From: Sinorhizobium psoraleae
GTDB taxonomy: Bacteria > Pseudomonadota > Alphaproteobacteria > Rhizobiales > Rhizobiaceae
Length of the DNA: 64,000 nucleotides
Direction of reading: 5' to 3'
Assembly: GCF_013283645.1 (NCBI RefSeq)
Contig: NZ_JABEKV010000008.1
Span: forward strand, 1-64,000
Made by a program: the position numbers and the translations under genes. The notes under the pieces were generated by a model. The model ran no database searches. It worked only from the letters and a program-made list of their open reading frames with translations, and was not told where the DNA came from. This document shows positions 7,861 to 16,225 of the stretch, in pieces (the first letter of the stretch is position 1; each line of letters starts with the position of its first letter).

Positions 7861-10127
7861 GTCCGGTTCTCCTCCATTGATGCTTGATCGTGCACGACGA
7901 CGTGCCGCGCATGGGCCGCCTGGCCGAGCGCGATGCCGCCGTCATTGGCGGGCGCCTGTCGCGGCAGATAGGGATCGAACCCGCGCTCCCGAAGCGTCTG
8001 CGCCAGCCCGTCTGCAAGCACGCGATTGATCATGCACCCGCCGCCGAGCGCGATCCTCTGCGTCCCGAGGTTGTGCGCTCCCTCTGCAGCCCATTCCGCC
8101 AAACCGGCGATCAGCGTTCCATGAAAGAGGTCGGCGGCATCGGCGCTTCCGAGCTCCCGACCCGCAAGATGGAGCATGAGCGGGCGGAAATCGAGCACGC
8201 CGTTCCGGATCTCATATCCGCCGACAAGAGAGCGCGGCGCCCGGACCAGCGCCTCGAACTCCATCGCAGGCTGCCCTTCATAGGCTTGGACGAGGCATAA
8301 GCCGGCAATGGCGGCCGCAGCGTCGAAAAGTCGGCCAAGGCTGCTCGTGCGTGGCGGCCGCATGCCGCGGGTGAACATCGCCGTGACCTGCTCAACCCCC
8401 GTATGACCGGGCCAGAGCTTTGCGGCAAGGTCAAGGCGTCCAGCCGCCTCGAGCGCCGCCAGCCCCATGCGCCAGGGCTCGCGCGCCGCACGGTCACCGC
8501 CCGGCAGCGGCAAAGGCGCGAGCGATCCCGCACGACGCCAGTGGTGGCCGTCGACAGTCAGCATTTCCCCGCCCCAGCTCGTGCCGTCGGTACCGAAGCC
8601 ATGACCGTCGAGTGCAAGACCCAGAACCGGCCCGGGGAGGCGATGCTCCGCCGCCACCGCCGCTACATGGGCAAGATGATGCTGGACCGGAACGACAGGC
8701 AGGCCGAGGCTCTCCGCCATCCGCACCGACCGGAAATCCGGATGCAGGTCGCAGGCGGCGAATTCCGGCTTCACATTGAGGATCGAACAGAGATGGGCGA
8801 TCGCCTCGCGCTGGAAACGGATCGCCTCGGCGTTGTCGAGCCCGCCGATATGCTGTGAGAGAAAGGCCTCACGGCCGCGTGTAACGCAGACGGTGTTCTT
8901 CAGATCGGCGCCGGTGGCGATGACCGACGGACCGTCCGTGCCGAGGTCAACAGGCTCCGGCACAAAACCACGGGCGCGGCGAATGAACGAGGGCGCGCCG
9001 TCGATCACCTGTAGGACGGAATCGTCGGCGCGGACGGCGATATCGCGATCGTGGGTGACGATCAGGTCGGCGATTGTGGCAAGGCGGCGCGCGGCATCGG
9101 CATTGTCGGCGACCAGCGGCTCTCCGCCGGGATTGGCGCTGGTCGCGACCAACGCAGGAGGACAGTGTGGCGAATGGCGGGCAAGCGCATCGAGCAGCAG
9201 ATGATGCAGGGGCGCATAGGCGAGGATCAGGCCGATGCGGCGGAGGCCGGGAGCGATCCCGTCGGAGACCGCGCCGGCCGGGGCTTCGACGAGCACGATC
9301 GGGCTGGCCGGAGAGACCAGCAGCGCCACTTCAGCTTCGCTCAGCATGGCGAGCTGCCGCGCCGCTTCAATATCGCGCAGCATGATGGCGAAGGGCTTCT
9401 GGTCGCGTGCCTTGCGCTGCCGGAGGAGAGCGACCGCCTCATCGTTGCGGGCGTCGCAGAGCAGATGGAAACCGCCGACCCCCTTGAGCGCGACGATCGC
9501 CCCGTCGTCGAGCCGCGCAGCCACCTCGGCGACCGGATGGCTCAGCCCCGGTCCGCAATCGGGGCAGGCGACGGGCTCGGCACGGAAGCGTCTGTTCTCC
9601 GGGTCGAGATAGTCCGCCTCGCAGGCTTGGCACATCGGAAACGACGCCATAGAAGTTTGCGCCCGGTCATAGGGCAGCGCGCGGGTGATGGTGAAGCGCG
9701 GGCCGCAATGGGTGCAGTTAACGAAGGGGTAGCCGAAGAAGCGGCTCGCAGGATCGCTCAGTTCGTCCCGGCACTCGGCGCAGGTCGCGGCATCCGCGGC
9801 GATCCGGGTTGCGCTCTTGCCGCCCAGGCTCTCGAGGATTTCGAACCGCGCGCCGCCGGCGGGCGCAAGTTCGAGGACATCGATCGAGCCGATCCGGGCG
9901 AGCGGCGGCGCCTGCGAGCGGATGGCGTCTGGAAAGCGCTCTGCATCCTGCCCCTCGATCTCGATCAGAACGCCGGCGCTGTCGTTGAGCACGAAGCCGG
10001 ATAGCCGCATGGTCCGCGCAAGCCGGTAGGCAAAAGGCCGGAAACCGACGCCCTGCACGGTGCCACGCACCCGCAGCCTGAGACGCCGGATGGGCCTTTC
10101 GATCTGTCGCGCGAGCGCCGGCGCCAT
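7851..10127 (-). CDS. hypF: HypF, carbamoyltransferase of hydrogenase maturation
   Basis: HypF (758 residues) makes carbamoyl-adenylate from carbamoyl phosphate and ATP and passes the carbamoyl group to HypE. The domains appear in the usual order. An acylphosphatase-like domain has VRGTVQGVGFRPFAYRLA near residues 19-36. Two zinc fingers follow (CAECRDEL...CTHCGPRF and CQACEADY...CPDCGPGL, about residues 105-190). Next come a YrdC-like ATP-binding domain (about 200-390) and a Kae1-like C-terminal domain with HHLAHVAAV and ALDGHGFG. The gap to hypB is three bases. The length matches the family. Confidence 0.96.
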   Translation of the reverse strand: MAPALARQIERPIRRLRLRVRGTVQGVGFRPFAYRLARTMRLSGFVLNDSAGVLIEIEGQDAERFPDAIRSQAPPLARIGSIDVLELAPAGGARFEILESLGGKSATRIAADAATCAECRDELSDPASRFFGYPFVNCTHCGPRFTITRALPYDRAQTSMASFPMCQACEADYLDPENRRFRAEPVACPDCGPGLSHPVAEVAARLDDGAIVALKGVGGFHLLCDARNDEAVALLRQRKARDQKPFAIMLRDIEAARQLAMLSEAEVALLVSPASPIVLVEAPAGAVSDGIAPGLRRIGLILAYAPLHHLLLDALARHSPHCPPALVATSANPGGEPLVADNADAARRLATIADLIVTHDRDIAVRADDSVLQVIDGAPSFIRRARGFVPEPVDLGTDGPSVIATGADLKNTVCVTRGREAFLSQHIGGLDNAEAIRFQREAIAHLCSILNVKPEFAACDLHPDFRSVRMAESLGLPVVPVQHHLAHVAAVAAEHRLPGPVLGLALDGHGFGTDGTSWGGEMLTVDGHHWRRAGSLAPLPLPGGDRAAREPWRMGLAALEAAGRLDLAAKLWPGHTGVEQVTAMFTRGMRPPRTSSLGRLFDAAAAIAGLCLVQAYEGQPAMEFEALVRAPRSLVGGYEIRNGVLDFRPLMLHLAGRELGSADAADLFHGTLIAGLAEWAAEGAHNLGTQRIALGGGCMINRVLADGLAQTLRERGFDPYLPRQAPANDGGIALGQAAHARHVVVHDQASMEENRTCA

Positions 10128-10130
10128 GGT

Positions 10131-11057
10131 TCACGCCACCTTCGGTCGCGCAGCCCTGCGGGCGGCGGATGCTTCGAGCCAGGCGTAGAACGCTTCCATC
10201 CCTTCCCCCGTGCGGGCCGAGACCGTCAGTGTCGGCAGCCGCGGATTGACGCGCAGCGCATTGGCGACGCAGAGGCCGACATTGAAGTCGAGATGCGGCA
10301 GCAGGTCGGCCTTGTTGAGGATCATCAGGTCGGCAGCCGCGAACATGTTGGGATATTTGAGTGGCTTGTCCTCGCCCTCGGTGACCGACAGCACCACCAC
10401 CTTATGTGCCTCGCCGAGATCGAAGGCCGCGGGACAGACGAGATTGCCGACATTCTCGATGAAGAGCGCCGAACCGGGTTCGGGTGCGAGATCATCCACT
10501 GCATGGCCGACGATGTGCGCGTCGAGATGGCAGCCCTTGCCGGTATTGATCTGGATGGCGCGGGCGCCGGTCTCGCGGATGCGCGCCGCATCGTTCGACG
10601 TCTGCTGGTCGCCTTCGACGACGCTGATCGTAACACGATCCTTGAGGTCGGTGATCGTCCGGACCAACAAGCTTGTCTTGCCGGAACCGGGACTGGAGAC
10701 GAAATTCAGCACAAAGATGCCGTTGCGGTCGAAATGGCGCCGGTTCTCGGCGGCATAGGCATCGTTCTTGGAGAGAATGTCGCGCTCGACTTGGATGATC
10801 CGCTCCTGGCTCATGCCGGGAACATGGACGCCGGCTATGCCCTTGCCGTGGACGCTGCCGTCCGCTGCATGGCGATGGTCGTGATCGTGGCCGTGGTCAT
10901 CATGTGCATGCTGATGGGGGTGACCATCATCTTGGTGGTGATGGTGGTGGTGCTCATGGCCGAGCTCGTGGTCCTGGTCATGCTGATGGCCATGCCCTCC
11001 AGCCTCGTGCTTGTGGCCTTCGATTGCCGACGTTCCGCAACCACATACCGTGCACAT
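10131..11057 (-). CDS. hypB: HypB, nickel-binding GTPase
   Basis: HypB (308 residues) is the GTPase that, with HypA, inserts nickel into the hydrogenase large subunit. The N-terminus starts MCTVCGCG (a high-affinity nickel motif of the CXXCGC type), followed by a very histidine- and aspartate-rich stretch of about 60 residues that can store nickel. The GTPase domain shows the P-loop SSPGSGKTSLL near residue 120, EGDQQT, the metal-site ENVGNLVCP and the guanine motif NKAD. The start codon shares one base with the hypA stop (TGATG). With hupE broken in this cluster, the histidine-rich store could matter more than usual. That last point is inference. Confidence 0.96.
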   Translation of the reverse strand: MCTVCGCGTSAIEGHKHEAGGHGHQHDQDHELGHEHHHHHHQDDGHPHQHAHDDHGHDHDHRHAADGSVHGKGIAGVHVPGMSQERIIQVERDILSKNDAYAAENRRHFDRNGIFVLNFVSSPGSGKTSLLVRTITDLKDRVTISVVEGDQQTSNDAARIRETGARAIQINTGKGCHLDAHIVGHAVDDLAPEPGSALFIENVGNLVCPAAFDLGEAHKVVVLSVTEGEDKPLKYPNMFAAADLMILNKADLLPHLDFNVGLCVANALRVNPRLPTLTVSARTGEGMEAFYAWLEASAARRAARPKVA

Positions 11058-11398
11058 CAGACCACCTCCATATCCCTGATCTTCAACTCGTCACCGGCGG
11101 TCATCTGGACGCGATGCTGGCCGCAGTGGGGGCAGGCCCCGAATCGTTGCTCCAGGGCCACCGTCTTGCCGCAGTCGAGGCACCAGCCTTCGCCCGCAAC
11201 CCGGTTGATCTCCAGCGGGGCGCCATCGGCCATCGTGCCGTGTCGCACCGCCTCGTAACAGAAGAGAAGCGCGTCGGGATCGACATGGCTCAGCACCCCG
11301 ACGTCGAGGCGGACCGCTTTCACTCGCGTGGCCCCGTTCTTCCGTGCCGTCTCGCACACGATATCGATTACGCTCTCCATCAACGACATTTCATGCAT
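11057..11398 (-). CDS. hypA: HypA, nickel metallochaperone
   Basis: HypA (113 residues) delivers nickel to HupL together with HypB. It begins MHEMSLMESV, where the MHE end forms the nickel site, and carries the zinc-binding pair CLDCGK and CPHCGQ at about residues 74-94. It overlaps the hupK stop by eight bases and the hypB start by one base. In R. leguminosarum a microaerobic FnrN-dependent promoter for hypB lies within hypA. I looked for a TTGAT-N4-ATCAA box here and found only a poor half site. Confidence 0.95.
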   Translation of the reverse strand: MHEMSLMESVIDIVCETARKNGATRVKAVRLDVGVLSHVDPDALLFCYEAVRHGTMADGAPLEINRVAGEGWCLDCGKTVALEQRFGACPHCGQHRVQMTAGDELKIRDMEVV

Positions 11399-12500
11399 CG
11401 GCTGCCCCTACATTGACCTCGAAGGCCACGCAGGGGTCGAACAGCACCGCGAGAATTGATACTGACCGTACGACTGCCACATCGGTGCCGACCGGAGACG
11501 ACCGCAGCGTCTCGACGAAGGGACCGGCGGGATGGAAATTCCACTCCGTCGGCGCAAGAATCCGGTAGGCCGCGAGCCTGCCATCAACCCCGATCTCCGC
11601 CTGATGATAGAGCCTGCCGCGCGCGCATTCCACAGCGCCATAGCCGCCGGCGCCCGGCGTCCGACCGCCGCTGGCAAGGCAAGCCCAGTCGAGCGCGCCG
11701 CTGCCCACGAGCGATGCGAGCTGGGTGAGCGAGGTGCGGACGTCCCGCATCCGTGCGCGCAGGCGTTCGGCCAGATGCGGCACCCCGGGAGAGCGTGCGG
11801 AGGCGAGGCGGGCATAGGCGCCGGTCTCGACGACACGGCCGGGAAGGTGCGGAAGGCTGGCATAGCCGGGCTCTACGCAGAGCCGCGCGACGACGTCGGC
11901 GTCGTCCCTTCCGGTCAGCGGATGGGACCCGCCCCCGGTGAAGACGGTGTCGTGCTCGACGTCGCGCAGCATCGCCGCGCAAGCCGTTCCCGGCACGGGG
12001 ACCTCTCCCTCGTGCGGGACGCCGAGCGATGCCGCGGCCATCGAGAGCCGCTCGGCCGCGGGCGCGAGCTGGGCACGCTCAATCCTGTCTGCCTTGACCT
12101 TGGCGATGATCGCCTGCGACGCGGCAAGCGCGTCGCGAAGGTTGCTGCCAACGGAGGCGGCGAGCCCGACGGGCAGGGGCGCCGGCCATTGAAGAACCAA
12201 CGCGCGCAGGGTCTCGAATATGCGCTCGGCGAGCAAACCGGCGCCGGCGCCGACGCATTCACAATCGCCCATCGCACGATCCGTGGCATTGAGGACGGCG
12301 AGCCGGGCGGCCACCGACTGGGCAAAGCCGCAAAGCGAAAAAACCTGGCGGGCAAGGAGGGGCGCCTCGTCGGGCCTGCGACCGATAAACATGCGCGCCG
12401 GGCCCTGCGGGCGATTTGCCGTGACCGAAACAGAACAGGCGAACCCGCGCGGCGCCGCGACATCGATCCTTATCGTGCCTGCCCCAAGAAGGAAGGTCAT
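11391..12500 (-). CDS. hupK: HupK, hydrogenase maturation protein related to the large subunit
   Basis: This 369-residue protein occupies the hupK position between hupJ and hypA. HupK proteins are degenerate relatives of the hydrogenase large subunit and are thought to act as scaffolds in making the active site under oxygen. The C-terminus shows FDPCVAFEVNV, a relic of the DPCxxC motif of HupL in which the second cysteine is lost, and APTEWNFHPAG, also typical. The ATG at 12500 is chosen because of an ATGA overlap with the hupJ stop. The frame is open upstream, but that part is antisense-like to hupJ. Identification rests on position and the C-terminal pattern. Confidence 0.85.
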   Translation of the reverse strand: MTFLLGAGTIRIDVAAPRGFACSVSVTANRPQGPARMFIGRRPDEAPLLARQVFSLCGFAQSVAARLAVLNATDRAMGDCECVGAGAGLLAERIFETLRALVLQWPAPLPVGLAASVGSNLRDALAASQAIIAKVKADRIERAQLAPAAERLSMAAASLGVPHEGEVPVPGTACAAMLRDVEHDTVFTGGGSHPLTGRDDADVVARLCVEPGYASLPHLPGRVVETGAYARLASARSPGVPHLAERLRARMRDVRTSLTQLASLVGSGALDWACLASGGRTPGAGGYGAVECARGRLYHQAEIGVDGRLAAYRILAPTEWNFHPAGPFVETLRSSPVGTDVAVVRSVSILAVLFDPCVAFEVNVGAADA

Positions 12501-13024
12501 GTTTCGGCCCCCGCCTCTCGCTTTTGGAAATGCCCGCGCAGCACGTCGCGCCGGTTCACCGCCGCAGGCGGGGCCGGAGGCGGCTCGAGCGGTGCGAGGT
12601 CGAAGAAGGCGCGAACGGCCTCCTCGGCGGTGGCGAGCGCCGCCTCCATGGCGGCGAATTCGAAGACAGGCGAGAACAGAGAACAGGAATCCACTCTGCC
12701 GATCCCGTCGAGTTCGCCGATGATGAACTCGACTTCGCCCGCCGGCAGCCCGACGCGCAACGTCGTGCCGGAGACGGCGGCGGCCGAGGGCGCGCCATCC
12801 GGCAGGTCGATCGCCACGAGGTTCATGAACCAGGGCGTGGTGACGATGCCGAAGGCGCGCCCGCCAAAGGCGCGGCACCCGGTCGCGGCAACGCCGAGCG
12901 CCGGGTTGCAGATCGACACGTCCGCCATGGCGGTGACGTGGACATGCCGATAGCGATCCTCGAGCCGCTGCCCGAGTTGGTGGACAGGATCGAGCCCGAC
13001 CGGTACCGCGAGCTCAGCGCGCAT
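12497..13024 (-). CDS. hupJ: HupJ, hydrogenase accessory protein
   Basis: The 175-residue product has the features of HupJ (HoxT type): an internal TPWFMNLV motif, then a GLPAGEVEFIIGELDGIG block and a FSPVFEFA motif, where the central conserved region is a [NiFe]-hydrogenase assembly chaperone (HybE-like) fold. HupJ is needed for hydrogenase assembly in rhizobia and may protect maturation intermediates from oxygen. It overlaps the hupI stop at its start and couples to hupK by ATGA at its end. The C-terminal tail is proline-rich and less conserved. Confidence 0.85.
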   Translation of the reverse strand: MRAELAVPVGLDPVHQLGQRLEDRYRHVHVTAMADVSICNPALGVAATGCRAFGGRAFGIVTTPWFMNLVAIDLPDGAPSAAAVSGTTLRVGLPAGEVEFIIGELDGIGRVDSCSLFSPVFEFAAMEAALATAEEAVRAFFDLAPLEPPPAPPAAVNRRDVLRGHFQKREAGAET

Positions 13025-13229
13025 CGCCTAGCCTCATGAACTTTGACTGCAGCGCATCGCAGTTCGGACAGCGCCAGTCCTCCGGCAGGGCGGCGAAGGC
13101 CGTGCCCGGCGGAATCTGCCAGACCGGATCGCCTTCGGCCGGATCATAGACATGCCAGCAGATACCGCATTCCATCCGGTCGTCGTCTGAGAAGGTCTCC
13201 CGCTTGCCGAAATTCTCGAAGCCGCTCAT
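13014..13229 (-). CDS. hupI: HupI, rubredoxin
   Basis: HupI (71 residues) is a rubredoxin with the two CxxC pairs that bind one iron: MECGICWHVYDP near residue 20 and WRCPNCDA near residue 53. In rhizobia HupI is part of the accessory set that allows assembly of HupSL under oxygen, probably by electron transfer to a maturation intermediate. The start at 13229 is fixed by an ATGA overlap with the hupH stop. The open frame continues upstream into antisense hupH and is ignored. Confidence 0.95.
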   Translation of the reverse strand: MSGFENFGKRETFSDDDRMECGICWHVYDPAEGDPVWQIPPGTAFAALPEDWRCPNCDALQSKFMRLGDAR

Positions 13230-14074
13230 CTGAAATAGGCCTCCTCGATCTCGCGGAGCCGGACTTCGGAATCGCGGAAATCCTCCTCCGCGGCCACGGC
13301 GACCGAGGGTATGTCGCAGATCTCCAATGTGTCGAGGATGATCGTATCCATGGCGTCGTAGAACTGCACCGACCAGACATTGCGTGCGCCGGTCGCCACG
13401 ATACGGCACGTGCCGTAGCCGCGCGCGATGAGCTGCACGGGTCCGGCGCCCAGCGTATTCTGCAGGAAGGCCATGTCTTCCGGGCTCATCGGGAAGAGCG
13501 AGAAGGTGATGATGTGGGCCGGGTCGCCGTCCCCGTCGCGAGCGGCGCGGTCGCCGATCTCGGTGAGAACGGGCATCACATTCATGGCGCCGGCCGGGGC
13601 CGGACCGTGGCTGACCGATGCCGGCAGTGCCGAACAGGCCTGCCGGACCGCGGCGGGGATGCTCGCCACCTCGACATAGTCGCCGATCAGCCGGCCTTCG
13701 ACATCTGTGAAGCGGACGCGCCAGACGCCGGCCATGACAGCCTCCTGCATCTGCGCCGTGATACCGTTCGTCAGTGCCGCGACGCCCGCGACCTCGCCCT
13801 CCCCGAGCGTCTGGACAATCAGTTCGCGGTCGTCGTCGGAATAATCCGTGATGTCGAACAGCCGGCCCGGCGCGTCAGCGGCCTGGACGGCGAGCGCATC
13901 GGCAAGCTCCGGCAGCAGCGTCGCCGTCCGCCGACAGCGGCGGATCATTTCCTCGGCACTGCTGGTGGCGAGGAAATTGAGCTTGCGGGCGCGCAGCGGC
14001 GGCTCGGCGCCGATCGGCATCACCGTCATCGCGGCATCTTCGCCCTCGGGCGCAACCCAGAAACCGGCCTTCAT
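13226..14074 (-). CDS. hupH: HupH, hydrogenase maturation protein
   Basis: The 282-residue product lies between hupG and hupI, as in other rhizobial clusters, and has the two-part organisation of HupH/HyaF proteins: an N-terminal region with RKLNFLATSSAEEMIRRC and a C-terminal region with NVWSVQFYDAMDTIILDTLEI. HupH takes part in early maturation of the enzyme under air. Start and stop both overlap neighbours by four bases (ATGA). No catalytic residues are known for the family, so only the assignment is offered. Confidence 0.88.
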   Translation of the reverse strand: MKAGFWVAPEGEDAAMTVMPIGAEPPLRARKLNFLATSSAEEMIRRCRRTATLLPELADALAVQAADAPGRLFDITDYSDDDRELIVQTLGEGEVAGVAALTNGITAQMQEAVMAGVWRVRFTDVEGRLIGDYVEVASIPAAVRQACSALPASVSHGPAPAGAMNVMPVLTEIGDRAARDGDGDPAHIITFSLFPMSPEDMAFLQNTLGAGPVQLIARGYGTCRIVATGARNVWSVQFYDAMDTIILDTLEICDIPSVAVAAEEDFRDSEVRLREIEEAYFR

Positions 14075-14520
14075 CGCACGATCTCCTTGCCGGCATGGGT
14101 GATCTCGACCTTAGGGTCGCCCGAAGCGATCATGACAGGCGCGTCGGGCGCTAGCCAGGTCCCGATCTTCGCCACATACTCCGACCAGTCGCGGATCTTT
14201 CCGATCACACCCACCGGCTGATCCCGGCGTGTAACGACAAGGCTCGGCACGACGACCACATTGAAGCGGGCCTTGAGCTTGTCCTCCGCCATGCGCCGCA
14301 CAACGGCGCCGCGCATGCGGCCGCGAAACAGGCCGAGCAGTTCGGGCAGCACCACGGCGACATCATCGGCCTCGGGCCGCTGCGCCGGATCGCCGGTGAA
14401 GAACAGCACGGCATTGTCCGGCTCGCCCGCGGCCGGGGCGAGGAAGGCATCGAGCGTCGTCTCGTCGACGACGGGCAGGCGCGCCCGCTCGCTTAGGGCG
14501 CGGACCAGGGCAGATGGCAT
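14071..14520 (-). CDS. hupG: HupG, HyaE-like thioredoxin-fold chaperone
   Basis: HupG (149 residues) belongs to the HyaE/HupG family, which has a thioredoxin fold without the CxxC pair and is thought to protect or shepherd the Tat-exported small subunit HupS. Visible features are VLFFTGDPAQRPEADDVAVVLPEL near residue 40 (split by position only) and NVVVVPSLVV near residue 98, with no cysteine pair. The ATG at 14520 is chosen over an upstream one because GGAGGAGATA sits just in front of it. A -24/-12 promoter lies about 45 bases upstream, so hupG can head a separate transcript running through hupHIJK and hyp. Confidence 0.85.
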   Translation of the reverse strand: MPSALVRALSERARLPVVDETTLDAFLAPAAGEPDNAVLFFTGDPAQRPEADDVAVVLPELLGLFRGRMRGAVVRRMAEDKLKARFNVVVVPSLVVTRRDQPVGVIGKIRDWSEYVAKIGTWLAPDAPVMIASGDPKVEITHAGKEIVR

Positions 14521-14564
14521 TATCTCCTCCACAAATCATCATGCAAACGTTCTGCAGCACGATC

Positions 14565-14580
14565 TGCAAACCGCGTGCCA
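14565..14580 (-). promoter_or_regulatory. Sigma-54 (-24/-12) promoter in front of hupG
   Basis: The minus strand reads TGGCACGCGGTTTGCA, a perfect fit to the TGGCACG-N4-TTGCW consensus of RpoN promoters. Transcription would begin about 33 bases before the hupG start codon. In rhizobia such promoters in hydrogenase and nitrogenase operons are fired by NifA. No clear TGT-N10-ACA upstream element was found in the 155-base gap. Function is inferred from the match and position. Confidence 0.75.
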
Positions 14581-14654
14581 GATCGGGGAAGGCTGGATTC
14601 CATTGATCTGGAAGGGAGATTTTCGCCGTGGGTAAATATCGCCGACGGTGAGGA

Positions 14655-14690
14655 TGAAAAGTCATTTCCAGCTTGGAAGTTGACTTTTCA
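14655..14690. terminator. Strong hairpin at the end of hupF
   Basis: Ten-base arms TGAAAAGTCA and TGACTTTTCA flank an inner TCCA/TGGA pair, forming an almost complete 36-base palindrome. The hupF stop codon lies within it. There is no T-run after it on the minus strand, so it may stabilise the upstream hupSLCDEF message or attenuate transcription rather than act as a classical terminator. Confidence 0.55.
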
Positions 14691-14984
14691 GTTGTCGCGC
14701 AAATGTGCCGGCAGTTCCGGCTCGCGCAAGAGGAGGTCCGAAAACAAGCTTTCGAAGGCGCGTCCCTCGACCGCCTCGGCGAGACCGGCCAGCGCGTCGT
14801 CGATCGCGCGCGCCTCCTCGGCATCGAGCACGCGGATGGCAGAACCGAGATGGGTGAGCAGATGGGTGCCGGGCGGTTGCGGGCCGACCAGCATCAGGGA
14901 GACGGAGGTTACCTCGCCATGGCGCTCACACTGGGCAACGAAGTCGTTGCCGGCGATGACCTGCATGGGAATACCGATGCACAT
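14688..14984 (-). CDS. hupF: HupF, HypC-family chaperone of the hydrogenase large subunit
   Basis: The 98-residue product begins MCIGIPMQV, the HypC/HupF signature with the essential second-position cysteine, and has the extended C-terminus that distinguishes HupF (about 98 residues) from HypC (about 75). HupF binds the HupL precursor and stabilises it when cells express hydrogenase under oxygen. It follows the broken hupE gene. Its C-terminal end runs into a strong hairpin, and the next gene, hupG, begins after a 167-base gap that carries its own sigma-54 promoter. Confidence 0.92.
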   Translation of the reverse strand: MCIGIPMQVIAGNDFVAQCERHGEVTSVSLMLVGPQPPGTHLLTHLGSAIRVLDAEEARAIDDALAGLAEAVEGRAFESLFSDLLLREPELPAHLRDN

Positions 14985-15083
14985 GACGCTTCACCTTCGT
15001 CCTGAACTTGCGAATCGGAAGCCGTGGGGCGCAGGGGTGCCCATACGGCTCCCGTGAGACGGACGCCTCGGGAGAAATGCAGT

Positions 15084-15607
15084 TCAACCGGCGAGCAATG
15101 CCGCGCCGGCAAGTGCGACGGCCGCACCTGCTATGCGGGACACGACCTGCCCTGCCCGACCGAACCGGAGCGAGGCGAGCCAGGCCATGCAGGATGATGG
15201 TCGCGGCCAGGAAGCCGGCCACGTAGCCCGTTGCATTCGACATGGTCAGCAGCTCGGCGCCGTGAGCCTGGCCATGGAAGAGCGCGCAGCCACAGAAGTG
15301 GGAACCTTCACCTCGAAGGCCACCAGCAGCCCGAGCGCCGCCACGGTCAGAGCAATAACGGTCTCCATCATTGTCAGCGTGACACCCCGGATGCCCAGGA
15401 TGCCGCCGCCTGCCATCAACGCGACGAAAGCCGAGGGCAAGATCCAGCGCGCCTTGTCGCCGAGCGTCGATGCCCAGAAGCCGATCGCCACCATCGCAAC
15501 GGGTGGGCGAGACCTGGCGTGCCATCCGAATGTAGCCCTACATGGGCATTGGCGACGCTCGGCAGAGTCAGCGCGGCGAGTGCTGCCGCCATTCTCAGGA
15601 AATCCAT
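15084..15607 (-). pseudogene. hupE: hupE nickel permease, inactivated by deletion and frameshifts
   Basis: HupE normally carries nickel (or cobalt) into the cell and has a signal-peptide-like start and six membrane segments. Here the frame starts well with MDFLRMAAALAALTLPSVANAH and GLAHP, then jumps to another frame at VAMVAIGFWASTLGDKARW. The loop expected between them (about ten residues, containing the conserved HPLxGxDH motif) is missing. A second shift follows VAFEVKVPT, after which the protein resumes as FHGQAHGAELL and GYVAGFLAATIILHG. A third shift occurs before RIAGAAVALAGAALLAG and the stop. The loss of the HPLxGxDH motif means this is real decay and not just read error. The neighbouring hup genes are intact. 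Confidence 0.85.
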
Positions 15608-15625
15608 GGGATCCTCCTCAGCAGT

Positions 15626-16225
15626 TCAACGTGCCGGCTCGGCACGGCGCTCGTAATGTTCATAATCGATGTCGTTTTCCAGGAGCGGTGGCACCACCGC
15701 TCCTTCCGGCCGCACGGTGATCGCAACGCCCCAGTCCCTCAGCACCCGGACCGCCGTTTCGACGGCAGCGGGTATCGCCGCCTTGACCGGCGCGGTTAGC
15801 GGTCCGCCCCAGTCCTCGAGGTCGAGCGGCTGGCAGCCGATTAAGGTCAGCCGCTCAGGATACTGGCCCATCAGGTCGGCGGCGCTCAGCACTTCCTGGA
15901 AGCCGGTCTGGTGCAGGCTCATCTTCTTGGCGCCGGTGAACTTCGGCACCTCGTCGTCTTCCACCACCTTCATCGTGCCCGGCTCAAGCCCGTAGTCGAT
16001 TGCGTCGAAGACGATCAGCCGATCGTGCTCGTTGACGAGCTGCACGAGATAGAGTCCCTGCGTGCCGCCATCGAGGATGGTGACATTGTCGGGCACCTCA
16101 TAGGCCTTGTGAAAGGCTTCCACTGCGCGCACGCCAAGGCCTTCATCGGCCCAGAGGATGTTGCCTATGCCGAGAACAAGGATGCGTGGCGAAGGCGACG
16201 GTGTCCCGGAGGATGGGATGGCCAT
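15626..16225 (-). CDS. hupD: HupD, hydrogenase maturation endopeptidase
   Basis: HupD (199 residues) is the nickel-dependent protease that removes the short C-terminal tail of HupL after nickel insertion. The metal ligands of the family are visible: GIGNILWADEGLGVRAVE near residues 19-36 (Glu), FDAIDYG near residue 73 (Asp) and the histidine in KMSLHQTG near residue 103. It starts immediately after the hupC stop. The substrate HupL, with the expected DPCxxCxxH site, is encoded two genes upstream. Confidence 0.95.
   Translation of the reverse strand: MAIPSSGTPSPSPRILVLGIGNILWADEGLGVRAVEAFHKAYEVPDNVTILDGGTQGLYLVQLVNEHDRLIVFDAIDYGLEPGTMKVVEDDEVPKFTGAKKMSLHQTGFQEVLSAADLMGQYPERLTLIGCQPLDLEDWGGPLTAPVKAAIPAAVETAVRVLRDWGVAITVRPEGAVVPPLLENDIDYEHYERRAEPAR

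Noticed and set aside
11191..11230. Possible FnrN/anaerobox inside hypA
   Set aside because: Only one half-site (ATCAA) is present, and the other half differs at most positions.
11532..12953. 473-codon plus-strand open frame
   Set aside because: It is antisense to hupK and hupJ and has no family features.
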